From: Crossaster papposus
Taxonomy: Eukaryota > Echinodermata > Asteroidea > Velatida > Solasteridae
DNA: 64,000 nt
Assembly (NCBI GenBank): GCA_037893245.1
Contig: JBAIAA010000704.1
Span: forward strand, 1-64,000
Direction: 5' to 3'
Position numbers and translations under genes: made by a program. The notes under the pieces were generated by a model. That model had not been told where the DNA came from and did no database searches. It saw nothing but the letters and a program-made list of their open reading frames with translations. Of the stretch, positions 48,250 through 59,996 are shown piece after piece. Every line of letters begins with the position of its first letter. The stretch's first letter is position 1.

Positions 48250-48673
48250 TTAAAGGTAGTATATACACCATTTGCAGATATCAAAATTATTTACTACCAA
48301 ATTATTAAGAAATATCTTACTCATTTGAAAGTAAATAATGATTCTAGGCATCCAGCAAAATGATTGCGCTAGATATCGTGTAATTATTCCGGAAAATTTT
48401 ATACAGAAAAATTTGCGATTGCCAGACGGCGATCGCGAAAAAACAAAGATAACATAAGAATAACTTCTCGACACCGGTTGAAAAGAAACGCTGTTTTTCG
48501 TGCTTTTCTTGGCATTAATGACTGTAAAACTTCGAACAGGTCAGTTAAACTTCGAACAGGTCAGTTAAACTTTGAACAGGTCAGTTAAACGATATTTACT
48601 ATTAAATACAACCCCCAAAATCCACCCATTCGTGATAATTCAGGCAATTACCAATGGTGTGTCCTACCTTTAA
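48250..48673 (-). mobile_element. family A MITE, copy A6, with internal triplication
   Basis: TTAA-AGGTAGTATATACACC to GGTGTGTCCTACCT-TTAA. A 20-bp word TTCGAACAGGTCAGTTAAAC occurs three times in a row at about 48530-48590 instead of once. Confidence 0.9.
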
Positions 48674-48763
48674 TGACTAGAGGATTTTTTTTCTGAATTA
48701 CTTTGAGAAATTGTCTAGCACATTCATACACAGTAATTAATTGTTTGTTAAAAAGAATGACCA

Positions 48764-49260
48764 GGGGCCAATTTCATATACAGTCAAACCTTGATATAGC
48801 GGCCATCGACGGTGCCGGTTTTAGTGGCCACTATACGCAAGTGGCCACTATAGCAAAACGTACACATGTACACACACCCATACATGTACATGTATGAAGT
48901 CCAGGAACCAAACAACAGGGGAGATTTCAAAGTCAACAAAGGGCGCACTTCATTTCTGCGGCCGGAGTACACAGGTTTCACGGCAATGTAATTGTACACA
49001 TTTTATTTGCTGTGGGCTATTATGGGTTGGCCACTGGCCGCGTTACGCAGTGGCCGCATTAGCAGAAATGGTTATGGTATGTTTATGCAAGAATCAAACT
49101 GGGACCAAGCAAAGGTGGCCAGTTAAGCCAGGTGGCCGCTGTATCAAGGTGGCCGCAATGGCAGGTTTGACTGTAGCTGCTTAGCGCCAACAGATTTGCT
49201 TTGCGTAAACAAATCTTTCTTGGCAAAAACAGGGTTAGAAACCTACTATGTAAATGAAAT
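48764..49260. mobile_element. GGGGCC MITE interrupted by a pogo-like insertion
   Basis: CAGGGGCCAATTTCATA is followed by the inserted element 48781-49173 and resumes at GCTGCTTAGCGCCAACAGATTTGC. Removing the insert and one TA restores TTTCATATAGCTGCTTA, close to the family TTTCATAGAGCTGCTTA. The far terminus is lost. Confidence 0.8.
48781..49173. mobile_element. pogo/Tigger-like non-autonomous DNA transposon
   Basis: 393 bp with inverted ends CAGTCAAACCT...AGGTTTGACTG (11 bp perfect, then GATATAGCGGCCA versus GCCATTGCGGCCA), flanked by TA on both sides (48779-48780 and 49174-49175). CAGTNAAACCTNGNTATA ends with a TA duplication are typical of pogo/Tigger Tc1-mariner relatives (family knowledge). 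The interior is rich in GTGGCC(A/G)CT repeats. No transposase. Confidence 0.88.
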
Positions 49261-49531
49261 TTCCAAAAATGCATTACTGAGAACAATCGTTGCAAATTTA
49301 CGCTCTGTCATTTTGTTTCTTCAAAATGGCAGTTTAGTGTCATTAGTACCGGTATTTCCACAACAATTAAGCCTGTCAACAGTAATTTGGTTGATTTACT
49401 TTTGGGAATTCAGGCTACAAATGGTACATATTTATTGTGACATTACTGCTAGCATCATTGTTATTATCGTCTCTGTTGCAGACCAGCGCAGATCTGATCG
49501 GTCCCTTGTGGCCTTCAGCTTCCCCATTAGT

Positions 49532-50302
49532 GCCATCTTGCCCCGAGTTGCCAAAGAGCAAAGTGGTCTTGGGTAGGGGGAATGGGGTCGTAGTAGATCT
49601 TTAAAGGCAGGCAATTATGTGCCAATTGCCTTGACATTTAATGATGAGAAGAGAGTATCTGTATTCTCTGTGGATGAAGCGACAGTCTGTTGCAGGGTTT
49701 TCGGAGACTGCAACCTAGTGGCTTTTAGCTGAGTTCGGCAAAAAGGCAAAACGCACTGACTTAACATTAAGGCTGGCCAAAAAAAGTTGCCATCTTGACC
49801 CGAATTGCCAAAGAGCAAAGTGGTCTTGGGAAGGGGGAATGGGGTCGTAGTAGATCTTTAGAGGCTGGCAATTATGTGCCAATTGCCTTGACATTTAATG
49901 ATGAGAAGAGAGTATCTGTATTTTCTGTGGATGAAGCGACGGTCTGTCGCAGGGTTTTCGGAGACTGCAACCTAGCAGCTTTTAGCTGAGTTTGGCAAAA
50001 AGGCAAAACGCACTGACTTAACATTAAGGCTGGCCAAAAAAAGTTGCCATCTTGACCCGAGTTGCCAAAGAGCAAAGTGGTCTTGGGTGGGGGAATGGGG
50101 TCGTAGGTAGATCTTTAGAGGCAGGCAATTATGTGCCAATTGCCTTGACATTTAATGATGAGAAGCGAGTATTTCTGTATTCTCTGTGGATGAAGCGACG
50201 GTCTGTCGCAGGGTTTTCTGAGACTGCAACCTAGCGGGTTTTAGCTGAGTTGGGAAAAAGCACAAAGGCAAAATGCACTGACTTAACATTCAGCTGGCAA
50301 TT
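49532..50302 (+). repeat. 257-bp tandem triplication
   Basis: GCCATCTTG(A/C)CCCGA(A/G)TTGCCAAAGAGC begins at 49532, 49789 and 50046, an exact period of 257 bp. Copies differ by a few percent with 1-2 bp indels. Short open frames recur in every unit but shift between copies, so no coding is inferred. Confidence 0.95.
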
Positions 50303-50515
50303 TTAAAAAGGGCACTACATGTATGTCCTGGAAGCGCCCAATTGGGCTACAAAATGCATTTTTAACAAAATGATGTTGACCAGAATACCCCAAAATGTCT
50401 TTTCTCATAGCGGTATAACATTAGGTTGTTTTTCCTTTGAATCATGTTTGAAATAGAATAAGTCAACAATCTTGAAATTTTTGGGGGGATTTCGGGACAT
50501 ACTACTGGTACCTCT

Positions 50516-50738
50516 TTAAAGGTAGGATACACTATTGGTACTGGTAGATGCTTTAATTATAATGAGTGGGCGGATTCGGGGGGGTTGCATTTTATAGTAA
50601 ATATCGTTTAACTGACCTGTCCGAAGTTTTACAATCATGGATGCCGAGAAGAGCACACAAAAAAAGCGTTTGTTTTCAACCGGCATTGAGCAGTTATTCT
50701 TATGTTATTTGTGTTTTTTCGCGATCGCCGTCCAGCAA
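50516..50738 (+). mobile_element. family A MITE, copy A7, right half missing
   Basis: TTAA-AGGTAGGATACACTATTGG through GCGATCGCCGTCCAGCAAGG, then unrelated sequence. Confidence 0.85.
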
Positions 50739-51390
50739 GGATTTATGCTCTACATGTATGTAATTTGTCATTGAAATGGCATGCAATACATGTAGTTAAA
50801 CATTTTCAGCTCTGGAAATTTGACCGTTTTTTTTCTTCATCCATTTTCTACAGAGATTAATTTTTTATAGAGATTTATTCAAGATGTACTCCAGAACTCC
50901 TTTTTTATTAAATTTTTGTTTTTGTTTTTTGTTGTTTTTGTTTTTTTGTTTTTTGGGGGGAGGTGTTGCGGAGGCCACACGATCTTCTTTAAAGAGCAGA
51001 TTAGCGTTATTCAAGGGAACTTGAACATATGAATTGTCCTCTCAGCAGCATATCAGCAAGCATAAAACGAGAAGAATTCCTGTATTATTTACAGCTGTGT
51101 CTCCTACGTGCTCAAAGCAACTTTGGTAGGCCCAGGGGGACACCATGTGGTTAATCTCTGCATTATAGGTGCTAAATATAAGTCATCACTCAGCATTGTA
51201 TGGGGCAACTGTTTCTATTAGATTAGCGGAAATATGACAGACATCTTGCTATGATGTATACCGTACCTGCATTCTGGGGAAATTACTGAGCTCATAAATT
51301 TCTGTAAACCACACATTTCAACAGATTTTTACCTGATTTTAGAAGTAATTTGTTGCTTTTTTGTTATTTCTTTTCTATAAATTACAAAAA
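50739..51390. other. non-coding
   Basis: T-rich GTTTTTGTTTTT run at 50915-50960. No gene supported. Confidence 0.4.
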
Positions 51391-51849
51391 TATGTGACCC
51401 GCTCCAGGAAAAGGTGACATAAGTCGCAAAAACTAAAAATAGAGTTACATGTATGTACAGGATTAAAAAGTACAGGATATAAGCTTTCATTTGGTACATA
51501 CCGGTAGTACAGCTCCATAGTCCCTCCCGTTCCGGTGATATGACGTTTTTGCATATTAATAGTTTCATGGAATTCAAAATACACAACTGAGAAAACAGGC
51601 TTTGAAACACAACAAAACTAAGACAATACATTGGAACCATGTACTCTCAAAAGGTTTTGTTTCACTTTATTTATCTCATTCCAGCTTTTTGTTAATTAAA
51701 TCTAAAACTTTAGATATTAAAGATGTAATTTAAGACAAAAAATGAAAATCAAATTTTGACAAAAATATTGACCCTATTAACTTTAACAGGCTATTACTCA
51801 TAAATGCATAGCGCGACTTATGTCACCTTTTCCTGGAGCGGGTCACATA
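51391..51849. mobile_element. family F element, copy F1, perfect 37-bp inverted ends
   Basis: The first 37 bases (TATGTGACCCGCTCCAGG onward) and the last 37 are exact complements. The sequence can be read as TGTGACCC ends with a TA duplication. 459 bp, no transposase. Confidence 0.92.
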
Positions 51850-52315
51850 TGGTTAAACAATTTTTGTTATTAATATTTTTAAAATAAATTTATTAGAAGC
51901 AAAAAAAATGTATTGAAATAATTGTTTGCCAAGAATAGGTTTCGCACGATTGCGAAATATAATTTTCTTTGCTAGTGCTTTAATTTCTTTTCATCTCCCA
52001 AATTTATGACGGGGCATCTTTTATTTCTCAGGGCATCTTTTATTTATCGGAGCAAATCTTGTTATCTTGTTTTTAAGTTCGCTCTGCAGTTGCGAGCTTC
52101 TCTGGGGGACGCACGGTCGAATGAGAATTCCAAAGCCAAAAAACCCAAAAGTGTATTGATACATAATGCGCATCGGATTCAACGATTTCGTTTCAGGAGA
52201 TAGGCAAAGTAGATGTATGCACACAGGTCTATGGGGAGATGTGGTAATCAAAAACACATGCTGCATTTATCTTTTACATATCTACAACAAATTTATGGAA
52301 ACTGTTATTTGCACA
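51850..52315. other. non-coding
   Basis: Open frames on both strands at 52006-52266 overlap each other and have no recognisable motif. Confidence 0.4.
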
Positions 52316-52664
52316 AAGGTTTATACACCATTTGCAGATATCGGAAATATTTACTACCGAATTATTAAGAAATATCATCCAGCAAAATGATTGCGCTAGA
52401 TATCCTGTAATTATTCCGAAAAATTGAATTTTATAATGAAAAATTCGCGATCGCCGGACGGTGATCGCGAAAAAACAAAGATAAAATAAGAATAACTGCT
52501 CGACGCCGGTTGAAAAACCCCGCTGTTTTTCGTGCTTTTCTAGGCATCTATGATTCTAAAATATCGGACAGCTCAGTTAAACGATATTTACTATAAATAC
52601 AACCCCCCAAATCTACTCATTCATGATAAATCAAGCAATGACCAATGGTGTATACCACCTTTAA
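52316..52664 (-). mobile_element. family A MITE, copy A8, with extra terminus
   Basis: Left end degraded (AAGGTTTATACACCATTTGC), with a deletion between AAGAAATATC and ATCCAGCAAAATG. The right end GTATACCACCT-TTAA is directly followed by AGGTAGGATAC, an outward copy of the terminus sharing the same TTAA. Confidence 0.85.
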
Positions 52665-52929
52665 AGGTAGGATACGGATAAGGCATTTGATTGGTTTTTT
52701 TTTAACGCTGGAATGACCTCAGAAATCACATTGTTTTAATACAGTTATGCTAAAACCCCTTGCTCATATTCCAATTCCAATTAAGATTACATGTCTTACA
52801 TGTAAGAGTATTAACTTATTTTCTTTATCCCCCCCCCCAAAAAAAAAATTTCACCCCCTCCCCCCAATCTGAGAAAACATTCCTTCAGCTTAGGGGCTTA
52901 ATAAATCAAACTCCACACATCTTTATTCC

Positions 52930-52931
<2 letters not shown>

Positions 52932-52964
<33 letters not shown>
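52932..52964. repeat. poly-C tract, 33 bp
   Basis: Thirty-three consecutive C. Confidence 0.95.
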
Positions 52965-52967
<3 letters not shown>

Positions 52968-53222
52968 TCCTCCCCATCTCCCTAAATTAAGAAATTATTT
53001 AAGACATTTTTTCCGTCTTCAAATATTGGCTCGGAGCTAGACAAATTGAGATTGCAGGAGAAGCCTGTCTTTCCTTATACCCTGACCAGCCATGGGTGAA
53101 ATCAGGCATCACAGCTATTGTAAATCTTCATTATTAAATAATAAACTGGAGCCAGACTCCATACACAAAATCCCAATTTCACTCACGGGCGCGGCGCGGC
53201 GAGCTTGGAGGGTTTCATCCAT

Positions 53223-53262
53223 TTAAAAGGTAGGATACTGTCCATTGGTAATTGCTTGAATT
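53223..53262 (+). mobile_element. family A fragment, copy A9
   Basis: TTAAAAGGTAGGATACTGTCC then ATTGGTAATTGCTTGAATTA; only the left end is present. Confidence 0.7.
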
Positions 53263-53336
53263 ACATGTACGTCGCATACATTCTTTTCATACAGTGCGCC
53301 CGCAGAGGACACAGTTATAGACCGGCTCCTCATCTC

Positions 53337-53872
53337 TTAAGCCGTGTTCGCACTGGACTTTTTTTAGGAAGGTTTTACTGAGACGATGGTAAAATAAAAA
53401 ATGGTCAAATGTTACCACTGTTCACACTTGGACTTTCGACACGGGAAAATTTTACCGAGACCGTGGGAGAAGTAGTCCAGTGGTTACTTTTACCGGCCAA
53501 CTGCTGCCCGGGTAAACTTCCCAGGTAACTTTTCCCGAGACGATAAGTCCAGTGTGAACAGCGCGAGTCGGTAAAAGCGTCTCAGGAAAATGTACCTCTG
53601 GCCCCCTCTGCGATTTCATGCTACACAAGACACCGCGCATGCGCTCTTTGCATTGTTTACGTGCGTGCGCTGATGCATGCACATCGCATTGTGATCACAT
53701 TCGCCTTCATGAGTCATTATAATGACAGCTCGGCTACTTCTCCCGTGGTCTTGGAAAATTTTTCCCTTGTCGAAAGTCCAAGTGCGAACAGTGGTAACAT
53801 TTGACCATTTTTTATTTTACCATCGTCTCAGTAAAACCTTCCCCCAAAAAGTCCAGTGCGAACACGGCTTAA
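53337..53872. mobile_element. family D TTAA foldback, copy D2, long arms
   Basis: TTAA-GCCGTGTTCGCACTGGACTT to AAGTCCAGTGCGAACACGGC-TTAA. Complementarity continues for at least 130 bp (GGTAAAATAAAAAATGG with its complement, CACTTGGACTTTCGACA and so on). 536 bp. Confidence 0.93.
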
Positions 53873-54248
53873 GCCTTCTTCTCCTAGTCCTACTTGAAAA
53901 AAATAAATCAAGTTTTGCTGTGTCAACCACCCCCCCCCCCCCCCCCCCCCCACCCCTTAAAAAAATTCCTTGTGTTCTCTCTCCTCCTTTCAGCATTATA
54001 AGTGTTATTCCTGGCTCAAACACAAATCATTTTAATTGCCCTGTCAACATTAGTAGCCTGCTGGACAGTGGGGCAATCACACCACCCCACTCCAGATTAA
54101 ACCAATAAAGAGAGACATCTCCTTTAAATGACCTCTCATTTGTAATCATTACCTATTGGGGGACAAGCACTTTGTGGCTGGATTATTAAAGGGGCAGTGT
54201 GTGCAGGAGTATGTAAACATCGGTAATTCTGGACTAGGGACAATTAGG

Positions 54249-54807
54249 TATAAGCCGTGTTCGCACTGGACTTTTTTCGGGGAAGGTTTTACTGAGACGA
54301 TGGTAAAATAAAAAATGGTCAAATGTTACCACTGTTCGCACTTGGACCTTCGACACGGGAAAATGTTACCGAGACCGTGGGAGAAGTAGCCGAGCTGTCA
54401 TTATAATGACTCGTTAGGGCGCTTTGCGTTACCTTTCTGCATTGACCGCGGTGTACCCATTTGCGCGCGCTTTTTTTCACGATGCATCAGCGTGCCCGCA
54501 CGTAAACAATGCAAAGAGCGCATGCACGGTGTCTTGTGTAGCATGACCTTGCACTGCAGGGCCGGATTAACGGTTTCCTGAGACACTTTTACCGACTCGT
54601 GCTGTTCGCACTGGACTTATCGTCTAGGGAAAGGTTACCTGGGAAGTTTTCCCGGGCAGCAGTTGGCCGGTAGAAGTACCCACTGGACTCGGGAGAAGTA
54701 CCTGAGAGGAAAACGTCCTAGGCTGTCCGCACTGGACTTAAAATGGGAAAAGTACCCATCGTCTAGATATGTTTTATCATAATAAGTCCAGTGCGAACAG
54801 GGCTTAA
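54249..54807. mobile_element. family D foldback, copy D3
   Basis: The left arm is nearly identical to D2. The left boundary TATAA is a mutated TTAA; the right is AAGTCCAGTGCGAACAGGGC-TTAA. The right half has diverged or rearranged, so arm pairing is incomplete. Confidence 0.88.
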
Positions 54808-55400
54808 GGCATAAACAGAGGGGCCACGCTTGACCAACCGTCCACAATTGACAAATCGTGTACAAAACCTCAGGGAGGAAAACAAACTTGTACAAACAAG
54901 AGAGGGACGATAAAAAGTCCCCGATTGCTAATATTTACATATGTTCATGTTCATGGACAGAAGCACAATAGGCGAACAAGAGATTTTTTTCATTCTTTGG
55001 GCATTTGTCTCTTGTTGAAATTTGTCTTTCGGCGTTAAAGTGTACGCTAAGTCTATGGGGTTAGGTTATAGTACCGGAACAAAGAGAAACACAATAGGGT
55101 ATCCTCGGTCGTTATGTAAAACATGACTGCCTTTGACACGAACCCCTTTGTTTTTATAACTAATGTGCAATGTAAGTTTATGACTTGGCGTTGAATTTTG
55201 TTAAAGGGTTTAGCAAATTTTGTAAGAACTGTGTAAGCGTTTAAACGCCATTTCAGGGCTGACGATAGTGATTTTTATAATAAATCTGATTGACATAGAA
55301 TGTACTTAGGTAATAACAGTGCAAGGACCCGGTTATTACTGCGTGATAATGACCGGGTTGGGGGATGACCGCTGGTAATGGATCGAGCCGAAGTCCATTA
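54808..55400. other. non-coding
   Basis: No gene or shared repeat seen. Confidence 0.4.
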
Positions 55401-55516
55401 CCAGCAGGATGCCTAGAATCGATATTTACTTTCAAATATTATTAAGTAAGATATTTGTTAATAATTCGGTAGTAAAATTTGTTTGATGTCTGCAAATGGT
55501 GTAAACGACCTTTTAA
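55401..55516 (+). mobile_element. family A fragment, copy A10 (right end)
   Basis: CCAGCAGGATGCCTAGAATC through TTCGGTAGTAAAATTTG to TGGTGTAAACGACCT-TTTAA. Confidence 0.8.
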
Positions 55517-56460
55517 ACAATAATTTTGTTGGTTATGGTACCTTTTAGGTATACTGTCCCTTTATCAGTTTATCATTTAGAATGTTCCACACCCAGCTAG
55601 GGCCTCTAAATATCGTACAGTACATGTATGCGTATTACTGCCTGCAGATGAACTTATACACAAATTCAGGACGCGACCTCTTCGACAGATCCTTTTAAAG
55701 TTCATGGCATACATTACACACTCAAAAATCATCCTTGGCAAAAGCCGAGATTTTTTAATCCCAAAATTTAAATTGTAAAATATGTATTCAATGATGCGTT
55801 AACAACTAGTGTGAATTCCAAAAAAAGGCGTTCAGGAATTACTTGGGTCCATTCGTCTTTTTGTCGATTTCTCTTCATCCCTTTGCCGCCGACGACTGTG
55901 CCGCGATTTTGCCCTGACCGGTGCCTCGTTCATCGGTGTCTATGTACACACGTGGCTTAGCAGTATTTACATTTCCAATTTGCAGGACAGTTCACAAGTC
56001 AGCGCCGCCGTATCGTTTTAGGCAGCGTAATTTGTGTACCGCAAGTGCCAACGCTGAATTATACAGGCAAGGTGTTTAATCACTTTTATCGCCGACGTCC
56101 TACGTGTGTCGTCCCAGTGGCAGGTTTTTTTTCTTGTGTTTTTTTTCCTTCTCCTTTTGACACCTGCCTTGAGTCGAGTTGACATTTCATTTGAAGAGAT
56201 CATTTACACTGAATACAATTAAACACAATTTCTCTGCGATATATTATTATTGTATTTTTTAAATTTTTTTTAAAGTGTAAAATTTTTATTAAGGGATTAT
56301 GTATTTTAGGTTTATGAATTAAACAAAAATATATTAATAAAGAAAACCAATTAATTTTTAAAATGCCCTAGGCACTGTAGCTCGTCAGTCTGAAGAAATC
56401 TGCAGAGAGAAGACAATGAGAAGAAATTACTATACTAGAGAAGAGACCAAAAAACCTTTC
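55517..56460. other. non-coding
   Basis: AT-rich. No gene supported. Confidence 0.4.
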
Positions 56461-56560
56461 AGGTTGGGACTGAAAACCCAATCCAGGGGACCAAGGCAGG
56501 AATTGAACCCGGGCCGAAGCGGTGAATAGGCAAGAAAAATAACCACTGCGCCAACCTGAC
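56461..56560 (-). mobile_element. tRNA-derived SINE, second copy
   Basis: On the minus strand GGTTGGCGCAGTGGTTAT (A box) and CCGGGTTCAATTCC (B box), then GGATTGGGTTTTCAGT, as in the copy at 39811. Confidence 0.7.
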
Positions 56561-56639
56561 TTTCATGATCAATTCTCGTCGTGTGTGAAAATGTTAGTTT
56601 CTTGGTGATTTTTGTGTTTCTAGTTTTGAGCCTAGAGTG

Positions 56640-56850
56640 AACTAGACATTTTGAACAAACATGAGTTTCAAACTAAAAAAAATCGATTTTCAACTCAAAC
56701 ATTTTGTTTTTCCAGGTACATGTACATGCTTGTACAACATGTAAATTTTGAACAAAAAGCGATTTTCAAACTAAACAAAATGCAACATCGATTTTAAACT
56801 CAAACATTTTGTTTTTCCAGGTACATGTACAACATGTATTTAACTCAACT
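56640..56850 (+). repeat. two-copy direct repeat
   Basis: ATCGATTTTNAACTCAAACA followed by TTTTGTTTTTCCAGGTACATGTAC occurs twice, about 112 bp apart. Confidence 0.75.
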
Positions 56851-57805
56851 ATTTTGTTAACAAACACGAGGCATTTTTACAAGTTTTGATTCTGAGCATT
56901 TGACAAACTTTGATGTCCTGTGTTTTGCTCTAGCTTCTCTGTTTTTCCAACACTTTCATTGCCCCAAATATTTGTAGTCCTCGGTTGTCAACAAAAACCG
57001 AGTTCAATGTACAAAAGTTGCCAAGTTGGCCAAATATACACGAACCACGCTATATATTTATTTCCAGTGTAAAACGCCGCGCCACTATCCCTGTCAAAAT
57101 GTCGCCGCGGATGATTTAAAGATACGGTGCAGTGTCTACCAAAATCGATACGGCCAAGCGCGTGCCCGGACACACTACCGGTACATGTACGTGAGGCTAT
57201 AAATGTTTAATTGGGTCTGGCCATTAAATTCTCACTCCTGACGCAACACGAGCCATTTCTCATCAACGAGCATAAACTTGCGCCGAAAGCTAGCGATATC
57301 CTGGCGACAAATTATCACTCTAATCGGCTTTTTTTCTGGATTCAGATTTTTGTTGTACTGGAAACCGACGTCGGCAGGTGCTGGCTCTTGAGTTGAGTTG
57401 GAAGCTGATTTGGAAATTTGTGGTTTACTGTAAAAATCTGTGTATCCGTGCATCATATAAATGAGGAACGGCGTGTGTGAAATCAGCGAAATTGTATGTT
57501 ACCCTGCAACGGGACGTCGTTGCTAGGTAACAAAGTGCCTATAACTAAAGCCAGTTCATAAATTCCATTAGGTAAATGGAATAGTGAAACGTTGATTGTT
57601 AATGGCATGAAACTCACTTCTCCAACCTAACCTTTGCTCTCTTTTACACTCCAATACACTTTAAGAGCCACCTCCCAAAAAGCTCCGTTTGTTTTTACAT
57701 GGCACTCCAAATCACTCTAAGGAATGCCATATGAAACTAAGGTCAACTGGGTCATGCTATGAGGCCAAGGTGTATTACACTGTGTAAGCAAAGCCATATG
57801 CCCAT
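56851..57805. other. non-coding
   Basis: No gene supported. Overlapping short open frames near 57211-57456 have no recognisable domain. Confidence 0.4.
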
Positions 57806-57880
57806 TTAACCCTAACCCTCCCAAATCCTCCAAAATCAATATGATTTTGCACACACCCTCTGGGAGTTAGGGACTTTTAA
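57806..57880. mobile_element. family E minimal TTAA element (75 bp)
   Basis: TTAA-CCCTAACCCTCCCAAATC to TGGGAGTTAGGGACT-TTAA. The inverted ends CCCTAACCCTCCCA/TGGGAGTTAGGG nearly fill the element. Confidence 0.72.
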
Positions 57881-59471
57881 TATCTACTGAAGTGCTCTTC
57901 ACTGTACACGTAAGAGAACCGTTCAATGCACTGCAGCTGGAGTAAATTGGCATTGTCCCGATATATCAAAAGCCCTTTACCTGTTTTGCCTTATAAACTT
58001 CCTTAATTTAACATTCCTTAACGCTGATAGATATATGCCCGCGGCTGAAACGTCAATCTGAGCACAGCGAATGAGATGCTGAGTGGTCAGCGGTGATAAT
58101 CTTTCAGCAGATAATAATGCAGAATATTACTTGCTGGAACTCGGAAGCACGTTGTATACATGTGGGTCTAGATCCTCGCTCTGTCCCCAACACCCCCCCC
58201 CCCCCCCCCCCCCACATCTCTCTTCTCCCCCACGCTTGATCGATATTCTTCTTGATGCATTGGATGCTCCACGTCCAGGCACTATCACTTTCTCAGACAG
58301 CCATTTTGATTTTGGGGCATGCTTAGCTTTTTTTTCTGTGTAACATTTTTAGAGAAGAACCCCCAAAAAATATATTTAAAAAAAATAAAAAACATGTACA
58401 ATGTCTATTCATGCTTATAGTTTAAATCAAATCCAGTTTTTACTAAATTCCCTGACAAATGTTCATAAAAAAACAATAACAAAAAAACCTTTTTTTTTTT
58501 TTTTTTTTGACAACTACAGCTTTCTGAAAACAGAAATGTAGTTCTATTGCTAAAGACTTCACCTGATTTAAAATGTGTCAATAAATTGTTTTTTTGTATC
58601 TTTATTTTTTACCTGGGTGAAACTTTGAAATAATTATATGTAGCACCAGGAGAATATCTTATAACTAGGAATCTTGCATTAATCCTGATAGGGGTAATAT
58701 TCAGATGAATTATGTCTTTAAAAAACCTTCATGTTTACGTACATTGTACACATCTATTTGCAAGCACTGGCTCATAACAAAACATACACTTCGTGCCTCT
58801 ACAAATCGCAAAATCCATAATTCAGATTGTTCATGTCGTCCTGATGTGAAGGGCCCCGAAGGTTTCTTCCTCAGACAATCAGTATCTGTAGGGGCCTAAC
58901 TTATCAGTTTTTTGGTTTTTCTTTTGGTCGCTGGGTTTGTTTTTATTCCGCTTGGAATTTCGTGTCAGGAGGAAGACTCAAGGGAAATTTTTGTGTGAAA
59001 TGTTGATATGACGTGCTGTGGTAAAAGAAATACATCAGAGAATTGAAAAGTAATTTTGGGGCTTTTTCGGGAACAAGTTTGAAGCCAATGTGTTCTGATT
59101 TTGTCGGACAAAGAGGCTGAATTTGGAAATTCTACAGGCAATCAGAAAAGCTATATGCAGTGGAAAATGTAAGGGAATTCATAATACTTGGCCAGTTTTA
59201 AAGTTACAGATTACAATTTGACAGTTTGCGCATTATACATTTTAACACTCAAAGTCATTTTTTTGTCGCGATGTTAAAAAAAAAAAAGAACCTTGGAGAT
59301 AAAGATAGTGTGAAACTGTTTATTTTTTAGAGCATTTTTTTGCTATATCCCCCTCCCCCGGGGCCCCAAGGTGGTTATTTGCCACCATTTTGGGGTATGA
59401 GCAATTCGATATAATATTTACTTTTTTGTTTGACCATTTTCTTACCAAAATGTCTGTTTTGGGTTTTGGTG
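57881..59471. other. non-coding
   Basis: C-tract 58192-58213 and T-run 58490-58508. No gene supported. Confidence 0.4.
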
Positions 59472-59996
59472 GGAATTTGATTGATTTTAGTTTTGAGAAA
59501 GCAGAATCGATTTAAAAAAATTTTTAAACAAAAATACCTGCCAAATCTATGATGGCAGTCGTTTTAAAAAAATAATAGGTTTTTTTTTGCTCTAAATTGG
59601 CCGAATTTGATGGGATTTGTTCAGTTGTAGGAGTTGTCTAGGAAGCTGAATCACTTTGTTTTTGTTTTTGCACTGAGCACTCCTTTAAGGTGCCCCCTCC
59701 CCCTTTACTGGTATTCTCTGTGGTAAAATACTGTCTGGATATTCAGTAAATGATCGAACACTTGTATATTCGGCGTAATTCAAGAAAATTGCTGTTTTTG
59801 TTTTTTTGGGGGAGTTTGATTGATTTTAAGAGTTTTAAGAATGCAGAGTCGATTATGAACTTTTTTGAAAACAAAAATACCTGCCAAATCTAAGATGACA
59901 GTCGTTTGTAAAAATAAAAGAGAAATGTTTAGCTCTAAATATTGTCTGGATATTCAGTAAATGATCAAGTACTTGGATATTCAGCGTAATTCAAGA
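59472..59996 (+). repeat. diverged local duplication
   Basis: AAAAATACCTGCCAAATCTA with its flanks occurs at 59530 and 59873, and CTGTCTGGATATTCAGTAAATGATC-like blocks at 59729 and 59941. Confidence 0.7.

Noticed and set aside
49532-50302. CRISPR-like regularly spaced repeats
   Set aside because: The 257-bp units are contiguous tandem copies with no short repeat/unique spacer pattern, and the genome is eukaryotic.
57220-57460. Overlapping sense and antisense open frames
   Set aside because: Neither has a motif or splice signals; likely a chance GC-rich patch.
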